A stretch of DNA of 64,000 bases from an uncultured Alphaproteobacteria bacterium (GTDB lineage Bacteria > Pseudomonadota > Alphaproteobacteria > Rs-D84). The notes below the pieces were generated by a model. That model made no database searches, was not told the origin of the DNA, and was given only the letters and a program-made list of their open reading frames with translations. The DNA lies in the NCBI GenBank assembly GCA_905234185.1, contig CAJOGC010000004.1:1-64000 (forward strand), in the 5' to 3' direction. The translations under genes and the position numbers were made by a program. Positions 8,230-17,841 of the stretch are shown here, in pieces (position 1 is the stretch's first letter; every line of letters starts with the position of its first letter).

Positions 8230-8472
8230 ATGTCAAAACTAGATGACATTTGGCAAAAAGGTTCTGCAGTACGTGGTAAGAATCCAGACACTTGGCGTAA
8301 GGATTCTGAAGGCAATCTTATACGTCGTGGTTCGTACGGAACTTGTGGCGAATATGGTTGGCACGTGGACCACATACACCCGAAGGCACTGGGCGGTTCG
8401 GATAATATCCGAAATTTGCAGCCACTGCATTGGGAAGAGAACCTTGAAAAGGGTAAAAAATATCCTTATTAA
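8230..8472 (+). CDS. mini-HNH endonuclease
   Basis: This 80-residue protein contains the HNH core, with VDHIHPKALGGSDNIRNLQP followed by LHWEEN near its C terminus. The Asp-His pair, the GG-x-D-x3-N turn and the closing Asn are all present, so the metal-dependent nuclease fold could be complete. Small HNH proteins of this kind occur in phages and beside restriction systems; the target is unknown. It starts after AAAGG and ends at a strong hairpin, convergent to the type III res gene. It is the outermost cargo gene on the left of the island. Confidence 0.8.
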   Translation: MSKLDDIWQKGSAVRGKNPDTWRKDSEGNLIRRGSYGTCGEYGWHVDHIHPKALGGSDNIRNLQPLHWEENLEKGKKYPY

Positions 8473-8501
8473 AAAAAACGTGGTCGTTTGACCACGTTTT
8501 T
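8471..8501. terminator. bidirectional terminator between HNH and res genes
   Basis: The stem ACGTGGTC/GACCACGT is flanked by an A run on one side and a T run on the other, so it could serve both convergent genes. Confidence 0.8.
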
Positions 8502-8523
8502 CATTCGACAGCATAATTTTTAA

Positions 8524-11460
8524 TTAAAACAATTTACCCTCGGCACGGGTACGGGTCAAACGCGACATTTCCAAAATTTCTTTGATAGATGCATTTTGGT
8601 CGTGCATTGTTTCAAAGTTGGTTTGTGCCAATAATACGTACCGCCACTCTGCATCCATACGTTCAGACGCTGGCAATTCATTGATTTTATTTATCCAATC
8701 CAAAGCACCGATTTCTTTTGCCTGAGTGTCGGGGTTATTTGCTCTATCATTGCCCTTTGTTTCAACGATATAAATCTTATCTTTGATTTGAACAATGAAG
8801 TCAGGATAATATGTGCCAAGCATTCCGTCCTGGCGCAGATAACGGAAACGTGCGAATGTATGTTTGTGTTCGCTGATTTTGATAATCTTATCCACTTCCG
8901 GATCAATATCACAGGCTTCTAAAAACGCACGTTCTAAGCCACCTTTGTTTGATGGGAAAAATGTTTTTGTATAGATTGATTTGCGAATATCCAAAGCAAA
9001 ATTTTCACGTCCAACCAATTTATCCACTTCCGAGAACCAATGTTTTTCAACTTCGGCTTCGTGCACATTTAATTGATTGTGCATTTCGTAGATAGCTTTG
9101 GATAATTCTGTCATTGTGTGTTGAATGATTGTCGCCTTGGACAATATCAGCACGCGCCAGTTTCCATCAACCATCGGGTCAAATTCCTGGTTAAATAAAC
9201 GCGTTCTTATGTACCTGTCGATAGCAGAAATCAACAAAGTTTGATTTATCTGCATCAAAGGCATTTCCGTTTTGTGACCATTGGATGCGACTTTAGCAAA
9301 GTTTGTCGTAATAGCATTTAGCATCTTTTGCAAATATTCGTTATACGATTGTGCAGTAAAGATATCGCTGCTGACTTTATATTCGCCAAATTGGGTTTTA
9401 ACCTGCATTTCGCGACCAATGAAACGGTCTGCGTTATCATTTGGCACCATAGCCTTTAATTGTTTCAGATCAATATCAAACGGGCGCATTTTATCAACAG
9501 ATATTTCTGTGCCCGCCAAAGTTTCTTCTTTGTCTTTGATAATGTGTGGCCAGAACATATCGTAATCTTTGTAATTATCTTTCAATTCTGCAACAACCAT
9601 ACCGCCAAGTGGTTTTGGACCTTTGCCTGGTTCTTTGGCTGTGACGACCATTTCTTTACCCAATTCATCATAGAATGTTTTGAATGCCGGATGCTCTACA
9701 ACGAACAGAGTATCAAGATAGTTGACCGGTGCGGTCTTCAAATCATAAATGTTATGACGATTTTCTGCTTTTACATCATCATATTCGCGACCACGCCACA
9801 TTAAACGTAAACCGCGACCAAGAACTTGTTCCAACAAAATTGGTGCCTGTGATGAACGCAATGGAACAATTACGCAGATGTTATTTACATCGAATCCTTC
9901 GCGCAACATCATAACACTGACAACAACTTTTGGATGGGTTTGTTTATCCAAAGTGAATAATTTTTGTTTAAGGTCTAACCATTCGTCTTCCTTTAATTCA
10001 CCCTTCTTGTTGGAATCGATACGCATTATGTCTTCTTCGGAAAAGCCATCTTCTTTGGCCAAAAAATCACAAACAAACGGCGACACATCTGTATCTTCGC
10101 AGATAACCATCATCTTTGGGTGTTTATTTGGATCGTGTGCAACGAAATCTTTTTCCAGAATCTTTAAACGTTCCAATCCGGCACGCAACATTAAACGTTG
10201 ACCAGAAGACAACCCCATAACTTTACCGGCAGAATTACGGACAGATTTAAAATCAATGTCTTCGTTTGGCATAGATGCCCATTCTTTGCGTTCATCCAAT
10301 ACAAACGTTTTTACAAAACCTGCACGCATAGCTGTCGTTAATTCAAAATTGACGATAATATGTGGAAAATAATGCTTGGTTTCATTTTTACCACCACCAG
10401 TCACAGAATATGGTGTTGCAGAAAAGTCGATTTGAATATAATTTGCACCTTTGCCAGATGATATTGTATTCAGTGACTTTTGCCATTCTACTTCTTCAAC
10501 AATGCCATAGTTTTTATTTTCATGAATATGGTGTGCTTCATCATTAAATACACAGATATCCGGCAGTGAAGACAAGTGTTCCAACAATCCACCACGCAAT
10601 AATTTGTTATCCAGTACATCCAATGCATTACCTGCGGCAACACCAGGTGTCACAGGCAAAACATCAGTGGCGATTTCACGGGTGTTATTCAAATCAACAC
10701 CGTTTAATTCTGTCTCAGATTCTGGTTCTTCTTCGTCATCAACCAACGCGTGCCAGTTTGTAATAGCAATCAAACCGTCACCGGTAGTTTTACTTGTGAT
10801 TTCTGTTTTATCGGCCACAGAATTTTGGACAAACGAATATATGTCTTGGCGGTATTTTTCTGGCAAGAACAAATCTTCGTTGCTTTTGATATCAGATGTA
10901 TTGAAATCACGTTTGCCAATGGTTGTTTCTTTACCGCGAAACGCATCCAACAATCTTTCATAAACAATCAAGCCCGGCGCAATCAACAAAAAGTTTTTTG
11001 TAAATTTTATTGGCGATTTTGACGATGCGTATTTAGCATTCAAATATTGCCATATCAACAACGCATTTAATACCCATGTTTTACCGGTACCTGTTGCCAT
11101 TTTTACGCAGTATTTTGGGAAATTATATTTTTGATTGGCAATAACATTTATGAAATCGCCATCGGTTGGAACCTCACTTTGTTCGGCAACCGCAGAATAC
11201 ATATCAGGAACAGATTTAGATTGCAGCACTTCATGGACATATATTGCATTCAAAATTGCTTGTTTTTGCCCTATGTGGAAATTTCTATCACGAATATCGG
11301 TAAACGATGGGTCAAACCAATAACGCAACAAATCAGCCGTGATTGGTGTGACCGATTGCAAGAAACGACCAGATTCCCAATCAGCATTAACCAATTTTGT
11401 TAAACTTTCTGCAAACTTTAATGGAATATCACGAGTTCCTGTATTCTTTGGTGCTGTCAT
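8524..11460 (-). CDS. type III restriction enzyme, Res subunit
   Basis: A 978-residue SF2 helicase-nuclease of normal Res size. Walker A is MATGTGKTW (121-129). The DEAH-type motif is NDEAHH, and helicase motif VI lies near EQVLGRGLRL. The C-terminal PD-(D/E)xK nuclease has YPDF around 882-885 and ETKG ending at 903. With Mod it forms a type III complex that recognises an asymmetric site, translocates on or slides along DNA, and cleaves when two unmethylated sites are suitably oriented. It is the last gene of the operon mod, membrane protein, 54-residue protein, res, and starts 1 bp after the preceding stop. No frameshift is seen. Confidence 0.95.
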   Translation of the reverse strand: MTAPKNTGTRDIPLKFAESLTKLVNADWESGRFLQSVTPITADLLRYWFDPSFTDIRDRNFHIGQKQAILNAIYVHEVLQSKSVPDMYSAVAEQSEVPTDGDFINVIANQKYNFPKYCVKMATGTGKTWVLNALLIWQYLNAKYASSKSPIKFTKNFLLIAPGLIVYERLLDAFRGKETTIGKRDFNTSDIKSNEDLFLPEKYRQDIYSFVQNSVADKTEITSKTTGDGLIAITNWHALVDDEEEPESETELNGVDLNNTREIATDVLPVTPGVAAGNALDVLDNKLLRGGLLEHLSSLPDICVFNDEAHHIHENKNYGIVEEVEWQKSLNTISSGKGANYIQIDFSATPYSVTGGGKNETKHYFPHIIVNFELTTAMRAGFVKTFVLDERKEWASMPNEDIDFKSVRNSAGKVMGLSSGQRLMLRAGLERLKILEKDFVAHDPNKHPKMMVICEDTDVSPFVCDFLAKEDGFSEEDIMRIDSNKKGELKEDEWLDLKQKLFTLDKQTHPKVVVSVMMLREGFDVNNICVIVPLRSSQAPILLEQVLGRGLRLMWRGREYDDVKAENRHNIYDLKTAPVNYLDTLFVVEHPAFKTFYDELGKEMVVTAKEPGKGPKPLGGMVVAELKDNYKDYDMFWPHIIKDKEETLAGTEISVDKMRPFDIDLKQLKAMVPNDNADRFIGREMQVKTQFGEYKVSSDIFTAQSYNEYLQKMLNAITTNFAKVASNGHKTEMPLMQINQTLLISAIDRYIRTRLFNQEFDPMVDGNWRVLILSKATIIQHTMTELSKAIYEMHNQLNVHEAEVEKHWFSEVDKLVGRENFALDIRKSIYTKTFFPSNKGGLERAFLEACDIDPEVDKIIKISEHKHTFARFRYLRQDGMLGTYYPDFIVQIKDKIYIVETKGNDRANNPDTQAKEIGALDWINKINELPASERMDAEWRYVLLAQTNFETMHDQNASIKEILEMSRLTRTRAEGKLF

Positions 11461-11461
11461 A

Positions 11462-11626
11462 TTATTTTCCTTTTTTGGCGGGTTTTAACACATCTTTTGG
11501 TACATCTGGAGAATTGTAAACCCGCGCTGGTTTCAAAATGCCTTTTTGCACATTTGGTGAGTCCATTGTTGGTTTCAATACGGCTTTTGGGACATTCGGC
11601 GATTCACACATAACTTTATATTTCAT
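11462..11626 (-). CDS. 54-residue triple-repeat protein within type III operon
   Basis: This small gene lies between the membrane-protein gene and res. It encodes three copies of an 11-residue motif: SPNVPKAVLKP (residues 9-19), SPNVQKGILKP (23-33) and SPDVPKDVLKP (39-49), with a basic KKGK end. A GTGGAGGA-type ribosome site precedes the ATG. It overlaps the upstream gene by 11 bp and stops 1 bp before the res ATG. Codons differ between the repeats while residues are kept, which argues for selection on the protein. The function is unknown; repeated SPxVxKxxLKP peptides could be docking motifs. Confidence 0.7.
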   Translation of the reverse strand: MKYKVMCESPNVPKAVLKPTMDSPNVQKGILKPARVYNSPDVPKDVLKPAKKGK

Positions 11627-12005
11627 ATTGTCCTCCACAGGTTAAATATATGATGATTAACAAATATCCGATAATCATGCAGATAAAGTTCCAATTTACT
11701 GATTTATTAAATTTTTCTTGAATTTCTCCATATTTTTCGGCGTTTTTCTCATTTGCTAATGCCGCATCACATGATTTCTTACCATATATAGCACCAATAA
11801 TATGTGCGACAACCACAGCTACCGCGAAGATGTTAACCGCTACGAATAAAAATTTTCCCCAAAAACCAAATTTTAACACTTTATCTACATACCCCAAAGC
11901 CAATGGAATAGAACCAAGTGCTGCCGTTAAGGTTAATTTATCGATGAAATTTTGAATATCTTTATAGTATTCTCGTAATATTTTTTCTCTTTCTTTGTTT
12001 GTCAT
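11616..12005 (-). CDS. small membrane protein within type III operon
   Basis: A 129-residue protein with a charged helical N terminus (about 1-22) and membrane segments near 28-40, 50-75 and 103-122, separated by a charged helical loop. The gene starts 3 bp after the mod stop and overlaps the 54-residue gene, so it is translationally tied to the restriction operon. Membrane proteins embedded in defence operons are often killing effectors (for example SLATT-type proteins), but I see no specific family signature. It might also anchor the complex to the membrane. Confidence 0.7.
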   Translation of the reverse strand: MTNKEREKILREYYKDIQNFIDKLTLTAALGSIPLALGYVDKVLKFGFWGKFLFVAVNIFAVAVVVAHIIGAIYGKKSCDAALANEKNAEKYGEIQEKFNKSVNWNFICMIIGYLLIIIYLTCGGQYEI

Positions 12006-12008
12006 GAT

Positions 12009-13907
12009 CTACACCTCCACAACTGCCATGGATTCAAAACCAAAAACATCAACTGCTTTGACACAGATTTTGCGTTTGTGGTCCACTTTTGGAACAACAA
12101 TGTGTGCATCATGAATTACACGCAACGGGTCGTCATCGTTGTTTGTGTTTTCACGATAATCTTGCCACACGGAACGGAAAGTCTGACCGTCATAATCTGG
12201 ATCAATGGACCAGTATTCAATTAAATCCAATGGGTTGTCGGCCATAACTTGTTGAACAACCGCCTTTGATTTGTCGTCCAATGGTAAATTGTCGGGCGAC
12301 AACAAAACATAATTATCCAATTCGATGTTCAATGTTTCTTTGCCGTCTTCATTTGCCGGACTTACCGTTGGCTTTTTGATGGTCAAATATTGCAACGAAT
12401 TAAAGCGGATTTTGTTACCATCGACCAAGTCCTTATAATCTTTCTTGCGTAACAAGTCTAACAAATCTGGTGGAATAACCAGCACTTCACATTCGGATTT
12501 ATTCATAACGGATAATTTATCACCAATATCAAAACTGAAATTCCAGCCCAATATAATAACCTTTTTCCATCCACCCATGAATGAGTCACGCAATTCCATT
12601 GCGCGTTTAATGGTGTTTGCGTTGGTCACTTTGTTTGGACTATCAACCACCACCAATGTAGATTCATCACGTATATGTCCAACGTTTACCGGTGCATCTT
12701 CGGAATCAAATGGTAATGCACCATAAAGCCGCATAACAACACGTGCCAAATCAGAAACCCGTTTGTATTGTTTGTCGGACAGGAATGCTTCACGTGAATA
12801 GTCGCCAATTGAATGATAAAGGAATGGTTTGCAATCTGGAATATCTATCAACCGTTTGCGCATAATCATTGTTGACGGTTTGCCCAAATCGGAAGTAATC
12901 CAACGGCGACCCAATTTTTCTGCAACCGCAGCAGTCGTGCCAGAACCACCAAAGAAGTCGGCCACGATAGCCCCCTCGTTTGACGATGCTTTAATTATTC
13001 GTTCCAATAATTTTTCTGGCTTTTGAGTGCCATAATCAACGCGTTCACTGGAACTTCGTCCGACCATATCTATATCCCATACATCTTTACAATTTACAAG
13101 CGTATACCAACCAATTTCATCTTCAAACTCTTCCACACCTTTAAAATGATACGGCTTAAAGCCACGGTTGTATGATTTTTCTTTTAACACATTAAAAATA
13201 GCTTTGGTTTCATCTTTTTTATAGAAGAATATTGTATCGTGTTTTCGTGCAAAAGTGCTTTGACCGACCCCTCCAGATTTATAACTCCAGACTATTTCAT
13301 TAACAAAATTATTTTTTCCGAAGATATCATCTAAAATCACTTTCAGATAATGTCCTGCATGCCAATCACAATGAACATAAATAGACCCCTGTTCAGACAA
13401 AAGTTCTTTCATTAGAGCAAGTCGGGGATATAACATTCTTAAATAACTGATAGTGCCATCCGCCCAGGTGTCTGAATATGCAAATTGTTCCAATACTGTT
13501 GGTTTTTGTTCGACGTTGCCGTTTGGTAAGGTTATTTTTGTCCTGTAATCGGCTTTGGAATCAAACGGCGGGTCGATGTAAATCAAATCTATCTTACCGC
13601 GCATAGATGGCAGGCCTGTTTCCGGATCACCATTCAATAATGCCTGCATCGCAAACAAATTATCACCATGAATCAAACGATTGAACCATCCTTCGGTTTC
13701 ACAATATTCTGCGCTGGTATTATCTGGGGGACAACATTTACGTATATTTCCTGCAAACAAACCACCATCTTTTGGTGATGGCAAAACGTATTCATTTGTT
13801 TGTAATAACAATTTATTATCAGATTGTGCACGTTGCAATATTTTTTCAACTTCTTTTTTACCGTGCGTAACAACATCTGGTAGCATTTCAATCAATGATT
13901 TTGGCAT
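12009..13907 (-). CDS. type III DNA methyltransferase, Mod subunit
   Basis: A 632-residue beta-class adenine N6-methyltransferase. The catalytic motif IV (IDPPF, DPPF at 112-115) precedes the AdoMet motif I (FFGGSGTT at 318-325), as expected for this class. The region between should contain target recognition, and the last 250 residues are Mod-specific. It gives the sequence specificity of the type III complex and protects host DNA. It is first in the operon, and the next gene starts 3 bp after its stop. I see no simple repeat tract near its start that would suggest phase variation. Confidence 0.95.
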   Translation of the reverse strand: MPKSLIEMLPDVVTHGKKEVEKILQRAQSDNKLLLQTNEYVLPSPKDGGLFAGNIRKCCPPDNTSAEYCETEGWFNRLIHGDNLFAMQALLNGDPETGLPSMRGKIDLIYIDPPFDSKADYRTKITLPNGNVEQKPTVLEQFAYSDTWADGTISYLRMLYPRLALMKELLSEQGSIYVHCDWHAGHYLKVILDDIFGKNNFVNEIVWSYKSGGVGQSTFARKHDTIFFYKKDETKAIFNVLKEKSYNRGFKPYHFKGVEEFEDEIGWYTLVNCKDVWDIDMVGRSSSERVDYGTQKPEKLLERIIKASSNEGAIVADFFGGSGTTAAVAEKLGRRWITSDLGKPSTMIMRKRLIDIPDCKPFLYHSIGDYSREAFLSDKQYKRVSDLARVVMRLYGALPFDSEDAPVNVGHIRDESTLVVVDSPNKVTNANTIKRAMELRDSFMGGWKKVIILGWNFSFDIGDKLSVMNKSECEVLVIPPDLLDLLRKKDYKDLVDGNKIRFNSLQYLTIKKPTVSPANEDGKETLNIELDNYVLLSPDNLPLDDKSKAVVQQVMADNPLDLIEYWSIDPDYDGQTFRSVWQDYRENTNNDDDPLRVIHDAHIVVPKVDHKRKICVKAVDVFGFESMAVVEV

Positions 13908-14013
13908 TATTCTTCATCCTTCGTTTGTAGTCGGCTTTCAAACGGACATTTAATTGCCGCACCCACACTATTGCACAAAAAATGCTTTTATTTCAAGAGG
14001 TTTATGCAAATTT

Positions 14014-14631
14014 TCACATTTGGGGCAAAGAAGCCTCCATTTTTCCGCCTATATATCGATTTAACGTTCTTGGGCTGACATTTAACAGTTTGGAAACTTT
14101 GCGTTTTGATACACCTGTAAATAACAATTCTTTGGCATATTCACATTTGCCATCCATTTTATGATGGGAATTTTTGCTGCCTAATTGTCGTCCCAATTTT
14201 ATGCCAGCATCTTTTCGGCGACATAATGCTTCTTTGGTGCGCTGGGCAATCATATCGCGTTCTATTTCTGCGGCCATGCCAAACGCAAAGGCCAAAACTT
14301 TACTTTGAATCGAATTATCCAATGTATAGCCATCTTTCACGCTGTAAACACGCACATCACGTTTTAATAAAAATTCCAATATACGAAACAGCATAAATAA
14401 TCGCCGTCCAAAACGCGACAATTCCGATATAATAACAACATCGCCAGGAACAACCGATTGCATCAGCAACCCCAATGCACGCTGTTCCGGTTCTTTGGTG
14501 CCGGAAATGCCAGCGTCCTCAATGTATTTATCAATGCATAAACCCAATGCGCTGGCTTTGGATTCAATGCCCAGTTTTTGATTTTCACAGTCCTGTTTGT
14601 CGGTAGAAACCCGAATATAACCATATATCAC
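14014..14631 (-). CDS. serine recombinase (resolvase/invertase type)
   Basis: A 205-residue small serine recombinase. The catalytic Ser9 lies in YIRVSTDKQ, and the catalytic domain includes ISELSRFGRR and the helix AFGMAAEIERDMIAQRTKEAL. A C-terminal helix-turn-helix (SKRKVSKLLNVSPRTLNRYI) binds the crossover site. It starts at GTG behind AAAGGAG. Such enzymes invert or resolve DNA segments. No paired inverted site is evident next to it, so whether it moves the island cargo or acts elsewhere is open. It lies upstream of mod in the same direction but with a 106-bp gap. Confidence 0.93.
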   Translation of the reverse strand: MIYGYIRVSTDKQDCENQKLGIESKASALGLCIDKYIEDAGISGTKEPEQRALGLLMQSVVPGDVVIISELSRFGRRLFMLFRILEFLLKRDVRVYSVKDGYTLDNSIQSKVLAFAFGMAAEIERDMIAQRTKEALCRRKDAGIKLGRQLGSKNSHHKMDGKCEYAKELLFTGVSKRKVSKLLNVSPRTLNRYIGGKMEASLPQM

Positions 14632-14764
14632 AATAAACTCCTTTGGTTCGTTGTTCTATATGCCGTAGATTTCGTTTTATTCAAGTAAATAAAGGGCTAT
14701 ATTGCCCTTGCTTTTATTAAAGCTCTGTTTTATTATCACATTGAAAAAAATTAACGAGAAACAA

Positions 14765-15130
14765 ATGGTTTATAATTGGCTTTATGATAGATTTGGAAAT
14801 CCGGTGGCGTACTTCCTGTTGAGTGGAGAAATATACGCAATTGATGGAAGACCCTTGGCTTATTTGGTAGGCTTTTATGTTTATTCTTATACTGGACGTT
14901 GTATGGGGTTCTTTGTAAATGGTTGGCTAATTGATAAAATGGGCTTCTGTGCATTGTACACGGCGAACGCCATAGGAGGCCCGATAAAGCCTGTGCGTCG
15001 TATACACCCGATTCCATGTATAAGACAAATTCCTCCGTTAAAATCCATAAGACAATTGCCTTTACCAATGCCGTCTTTGAAATTTGGGTGGTCGACATTG
15101 GCAAGTGGAATTACTTATTTTACTGCATAA
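14765..15130 (+). CDS. 4-fold beta-flower-like protein
   Basis: A 121-residue protein. Its first half has four short repeats in which an aromatic or Ile strand is followed by a Gly turn (LYDRFGNPVAYF, IYAIDGRPLAYL, VYSYTGRCMGFF, LIDKMGFCALYT). This resembles the small 4-fold beta-flower domain found in phages and bacteria; the match is by pattern only. The C-terminal half is rich in Pro, Ile and Arg. The start at 14765 is chosen because the repeat region begins there (MVYNWLYD). It is followed 10 bp later by a SieB-like gene, so they may be one unit. Confidence 0.6.
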   Translation: MVYNWLYDRFGNPVAYFLLSGEIYAIDGRPLAYLVGFYVYSYTGRCMGFFVNGWLIDKMGFCALYTANAIGGPIKPVRRIHPIPCIRQIPPLKSIRQLPLPMPSLKFGWSTLASGITYFTA

Positions 15131-15140
15131 GGGGTGTAAG

Positions 15141-15731
15141 ATGGACAGTGTATTAAAATATCTTATGCCGTGCTTTTTGGATGTTATCCGATACCCATTA
15201 ACTTGGTGCATCACTGGAATTGTTGGAATCGCGGTTGTTTTTTTGCCGTTGGGATTAGAAGCACACAAAATATGGGTTTTGTTGGTAAGTGCAGAATTGT
15301 TGGCGCTTTTTACAAGTTGGACGATAAAATGGTATTTGGATGTAAGAGCAAGGAAAAAACTTATTTATTTTGAATTGCAATCTCTGTGTCCAGAAGAAAA
15401 AGATATTTTGCGTTCGATGTTGAAAACAAGTGTAAATTGTTATGAATTAAAAATTTCACATGATTTTGATGTTAATGCACAGACCAAGCAGAACATTTTA
15501 GTTTGCAGATTAACCGCTTTGAAAGACCGAGGTTTATTGGACTTAACACAAACACCATATGATACAAATAATGATTTGTTAAAAGCAACAATGCCTGTGA
15601 TGGTTTGGGCACTGCTAAAAAAGAAATATAAAAAAGATCCGTCGTATTTTGTTCGGGTAAGTAATACTATTAAACGGCGTTCTATAAAAAAACGATTAAA
15701 AAGGGTTTTTCGCAAACGTAAAAAACGTTAG
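15141..15731 (+). CDS. SieB-like two-TM protein, candidate superinfection exclusion
   Basis: A 196-residue protein with two membrane helices (about 13-37 and 43-62) and a cytoplasmic domain (CPEEKDILRSMLKTSVN, then LKDRGLLDL). It ends in a very basic tail. The size, membrane layout and helical soluble domain resemble phage SieB superinfection-exclusion proteins; this is recognised by pattern. SieB in phages P22 and lambda aborts infection by other phages. AAGGGGTG lies before the ATG at 15141. Its position in an island with a restriction system supports a defensive role, but it is not proof. Confidence 0.6.
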   Translation: MDSVLKYLMPCFLDVIRYPLTWCITGIVGIAVVFLPLGLEAHKIWVLLVSAELLALFTSWTIKWYLDVRARKKLIYFELQSLCPEEKDILRSMLKTSVNCYELKISHDFDVNAQTKQNILVCRLTALKDRGLLDLTQTPYDTNNDLLKATMPVMVWALLKKKYKKDPSYFVRVSNTIKRRSIKKRLKRVFRKRKKR

Positions 15732-15763
15732 TCGTTGTGCGATGGTGTAACAAATCAAATTTT

Positions 15764-16210
15764 TCAATTATCAACAAACACAATTCCAAACCATTTGCGT
15801 AAAAGGGTTAGATGGGCGTTATATGTCGTTGCGCGGGATTGTTCGCGCTTGAATTCGGCGATTTCTTCGGCTGACAAGCCAAGTTCCCGTATAAGCCGAT
15901 TAGCCAGCCCCATAAGATAAAAAACGTTCCCTTGGGGGCTTTTTAGGTCAATAATGATGCCGGTTGGATACTTTGCGTTGGGTATATTCGGTATTTCGTT
16001 GCGCTGAGTGGCTTTAAGGCGGGCGACCATTTGAACGAACTTGTTTTGAATACGGCGAAGCAACCATGCCTGGCGACAAGTCAATTTACCACCGTTTGTT
16101 CGGCGAATAGCGGTCTGTAGCTCGCGTAAAGACCGACATGCGGCAAAATACAGCATCACAAAATCTGTGCGATGGTTGGGGCAAATGTCGTCAAAATGCG
16201 TATATTTCAT
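15764..16210 (-). CDS. phage-associated protein of unknown function
   Basis: A 148-residue protein. The N-terminal part is helical and basic. The C-terminal half contains DLKSPQGNVFYLMGLANRL followed by LLRKWFGIVF, a pattern (S-P-x-G-N-x-F, then a helix and a terminal FG) that I associate with small phage and prophage proteins of unknown function. The start at 16210 follows AAAAGGA at good spacing, so the longer frame to 16243 is rejected. It is divergent from the BRO-type gene, which makes the 117-bp gap a likely control region of the element. Confidence 0.6.
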   Translation of the reverse strand: MKYTHFDDICPNHRTDFVMLYFAACRSLRELQTAIRRTNGGKLTCRQAWLLRRIQNKFVQMVARLKATQRNEIPNIPNAKYPTGIIIDLKSPQGNVFYLMGLANRLIRELGLSAEEIAEFKREQSRATTYNAHLTLLRKWFGIVFVDN

Positions 16211-16326
16211 AGACAATCCTTTTAAGGTTGTCGTATTTGGCATAATCTTTCACCACTTGTCCAGTCATTTCTTTTTACTGGCTATTTTGGGTTGTGTCGG
16301 CTATAATTTTAGCAAAGGAAGAAGAA

Positions 16327-17157
16327 ATGGCTCAATCAACCAGCATCAAATTATTTGAAGACAAAAACATCCGGACACTTTGGGATGAAAACCAAGAACA
16401 ATGGTATTTTTCGGTTGTTGATGTTATCGGCATTCTTACTGATTCCGATTATCAGCATGCACGTAATTATTGGAAAGTATTGAAAAATCGCCTTAAATCA
16501 GAAGGAAACGAAACGGTTACAAATTGTAACCAGTTGAAAATGGTTGCGCCAGACGGCAAGATGCGCGAAACAGATGTCGCGACCACCGAACAATTATTGC
16601 GCCTTGTTCAATCAATCCCAAGTAAGAAAGCAGAACCATTTAAGTTATGGTTGGCACGTGTTGGTTCTGAAAGATTAGATGAAATCGCAGATCCAGAATT
16701 GGCAATCAATCGTGCGCTGGAAACCTATGCACGCAAAGGATATTCTTTGGATTGGATAAATCAACGGTTGAAAACAATCGAAGTTCGTAAATTGATGACT
16801 GATGAATGGGACAAAGGTGGTATCAAGAAAGGTCTGGAATATGCGATTTTGACGGATGAGATTTATAAGGGTTGGGCTGGCATGAACAGTCGTGAATATA
16901 AAAAGTTGAAAGGTTTGCACAAAGAAAACCTGCGCGACAATATGAGCAACCTGGAACTGGTATTGAATATGCTGGCGGAGGCAACGACCACTGAAATCGC
17001 GAAAAAAGAAAAACCGCAGGGGTTATCTGCGAACATTCGTGTTGCACGCGAGGGTGCAAGTGTTGCCGGCGATGCCCGCAAAAAAATAGAAGCCAAGACC
17101 GGTAAACCGGTTCTAACTGGTCGTAATGCTAAAAGTTTAAAGAAAATAACAAAATAA
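16327..17157 (+). CDS. BRO-N-type phage antirepressor-like protein
   Basis: A 276-residue protein. The N-terminal 110 residues form a BRO-N-like domain (LFEDKNIRTLWDENQEQWYF, then VVDVIGILTDS). A middle helical part follows (LARVGSERLDEIADPELAINRALETYARKGY), and the C terminus is basic. Proteins of this type act as phage antirepressors or DNA-damage-linked regulators. AAGGAAGAAG precedes the ATG at 16327. Its place between phage-family genes suggests a role in controlling the element lysogeny-type switch. Confidence 0.8.
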   Translation: MAQSTSIKLFEDKNIRTLWDENQEQWYFSVVDVIGILTDSDYQHARNYWKVLKNRLKSEGNETVTNCNQLKMVAPDGKMRETDVATTEQLLRLVQSIPSKKAEPFKLWLARVGSERLDEIADPELAINRALETYARKGYSLDWINQRLKTIEVRKLMTDEWDKGGIKKGLEYAILTDEIYKGWAGMNSREYKKLKGLHKENLRDNMSNLELVLNMLAEATTTEIAKKEKPQGLSANIRVAREGASVAGDARKKIEAKTGKPVLTGRNAKSLKKITK

Positions 17158-17215
17158 ATTTCATCATTTTATTGCTTTTTCTTGATTTTTACGGATTATG
17201 CGGTATTGTTTCTAT

Positions 17216-17677
17216 ATGAAAAACAATAATCCAAAAATTATTCGTGAACGTTTTGAAAAAGAACTGAACGACGATACAAAGTGGACACGTGCAAACGTTG
17301 AATTTCGAATTTGCTCAGCCATCCTTTTTGCTGTACGCATGAACAAAAACGACAAGACTTGGCAACAAATGTTAGCATCATGGCCAGCAGATTGTTCTGT
17401 GCGATATGAATGGTTTAAATCTGTTGTTGCGAATATTGAATTGAAACCCAATCTCGGTAGCGAATATGGTGACTATGATAATTTATATAATGTCTTGGTT
17501 CACTGGTTGGATTCTGTGGACAGTGTCCTGGATCGAAAAATATTGATTTTACACTCGTGCGATTTATCAATGAATAAAATCGGGGCAATACTTGGAAAGT
17601 TACGTCAGACCGTCAGTCGTCGTCACACCAATGCAATAGATGCGTTGGTTTGGAAACTAAACCATCCCAAAAACTAA
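17216..17677 (+). CDS. phage-type protein with C-terminal sigma-like HTH
   Basis: A 153-residue protein. The C-terminal third (ILILHSCDLSMNKIGAILGKLRQTVSRRH) looks like a sigma region-4 or DUF6362-type helix-turn-helix. The N-terminal part is helical with several Trp. It may regulate the operon that follows (17842-19453). No clear ribosome site is seen at either possible start (17198 or 17216); the second was chosen because it begins MKNNN. The function is inferred from the HTH alone. Confidence 0.55.
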   Translation: MKNNNPKIIRERFEKELNDDTKWTRANVEFRICSAILFAVRMNKNDKTWQQMLASWPADCSVRYEWFKSVVANIELKPNLGSEYGDYDNLYNVLVHWLDSVDSVLDRKILILHSCDLSMNKIGAILGKLRQTVSRRHTNAIDALVWKLNHPKN

Positions 17678-17841
17678 CCAGCATACTTAAAGCATTATTT
17701 GTCGCATATTTTTACACCCAAAAATATAACAAAAACAAACAAAAAGGGTATTTTGTCGCAAAAGCGTGCGTTGTGCACGCGTATTTTTTGTGCATATTTT
17801 TGTATATAGACATATCAGAACCCGAACCAAAAGGAAAAATC

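Noticed and set aside
14014-14631. Phase-variable inversion of the type III mod gene by the serine recombinase
   Set aside because: No inverted repeat pair flanking mod or its promoter could be seen by eye.
17650-17841. Longer N terminus for the AlpA-like gene
   Set aside because: The extra residues are not family-like, and the AAAAGGA site fits the ATG at 17842.
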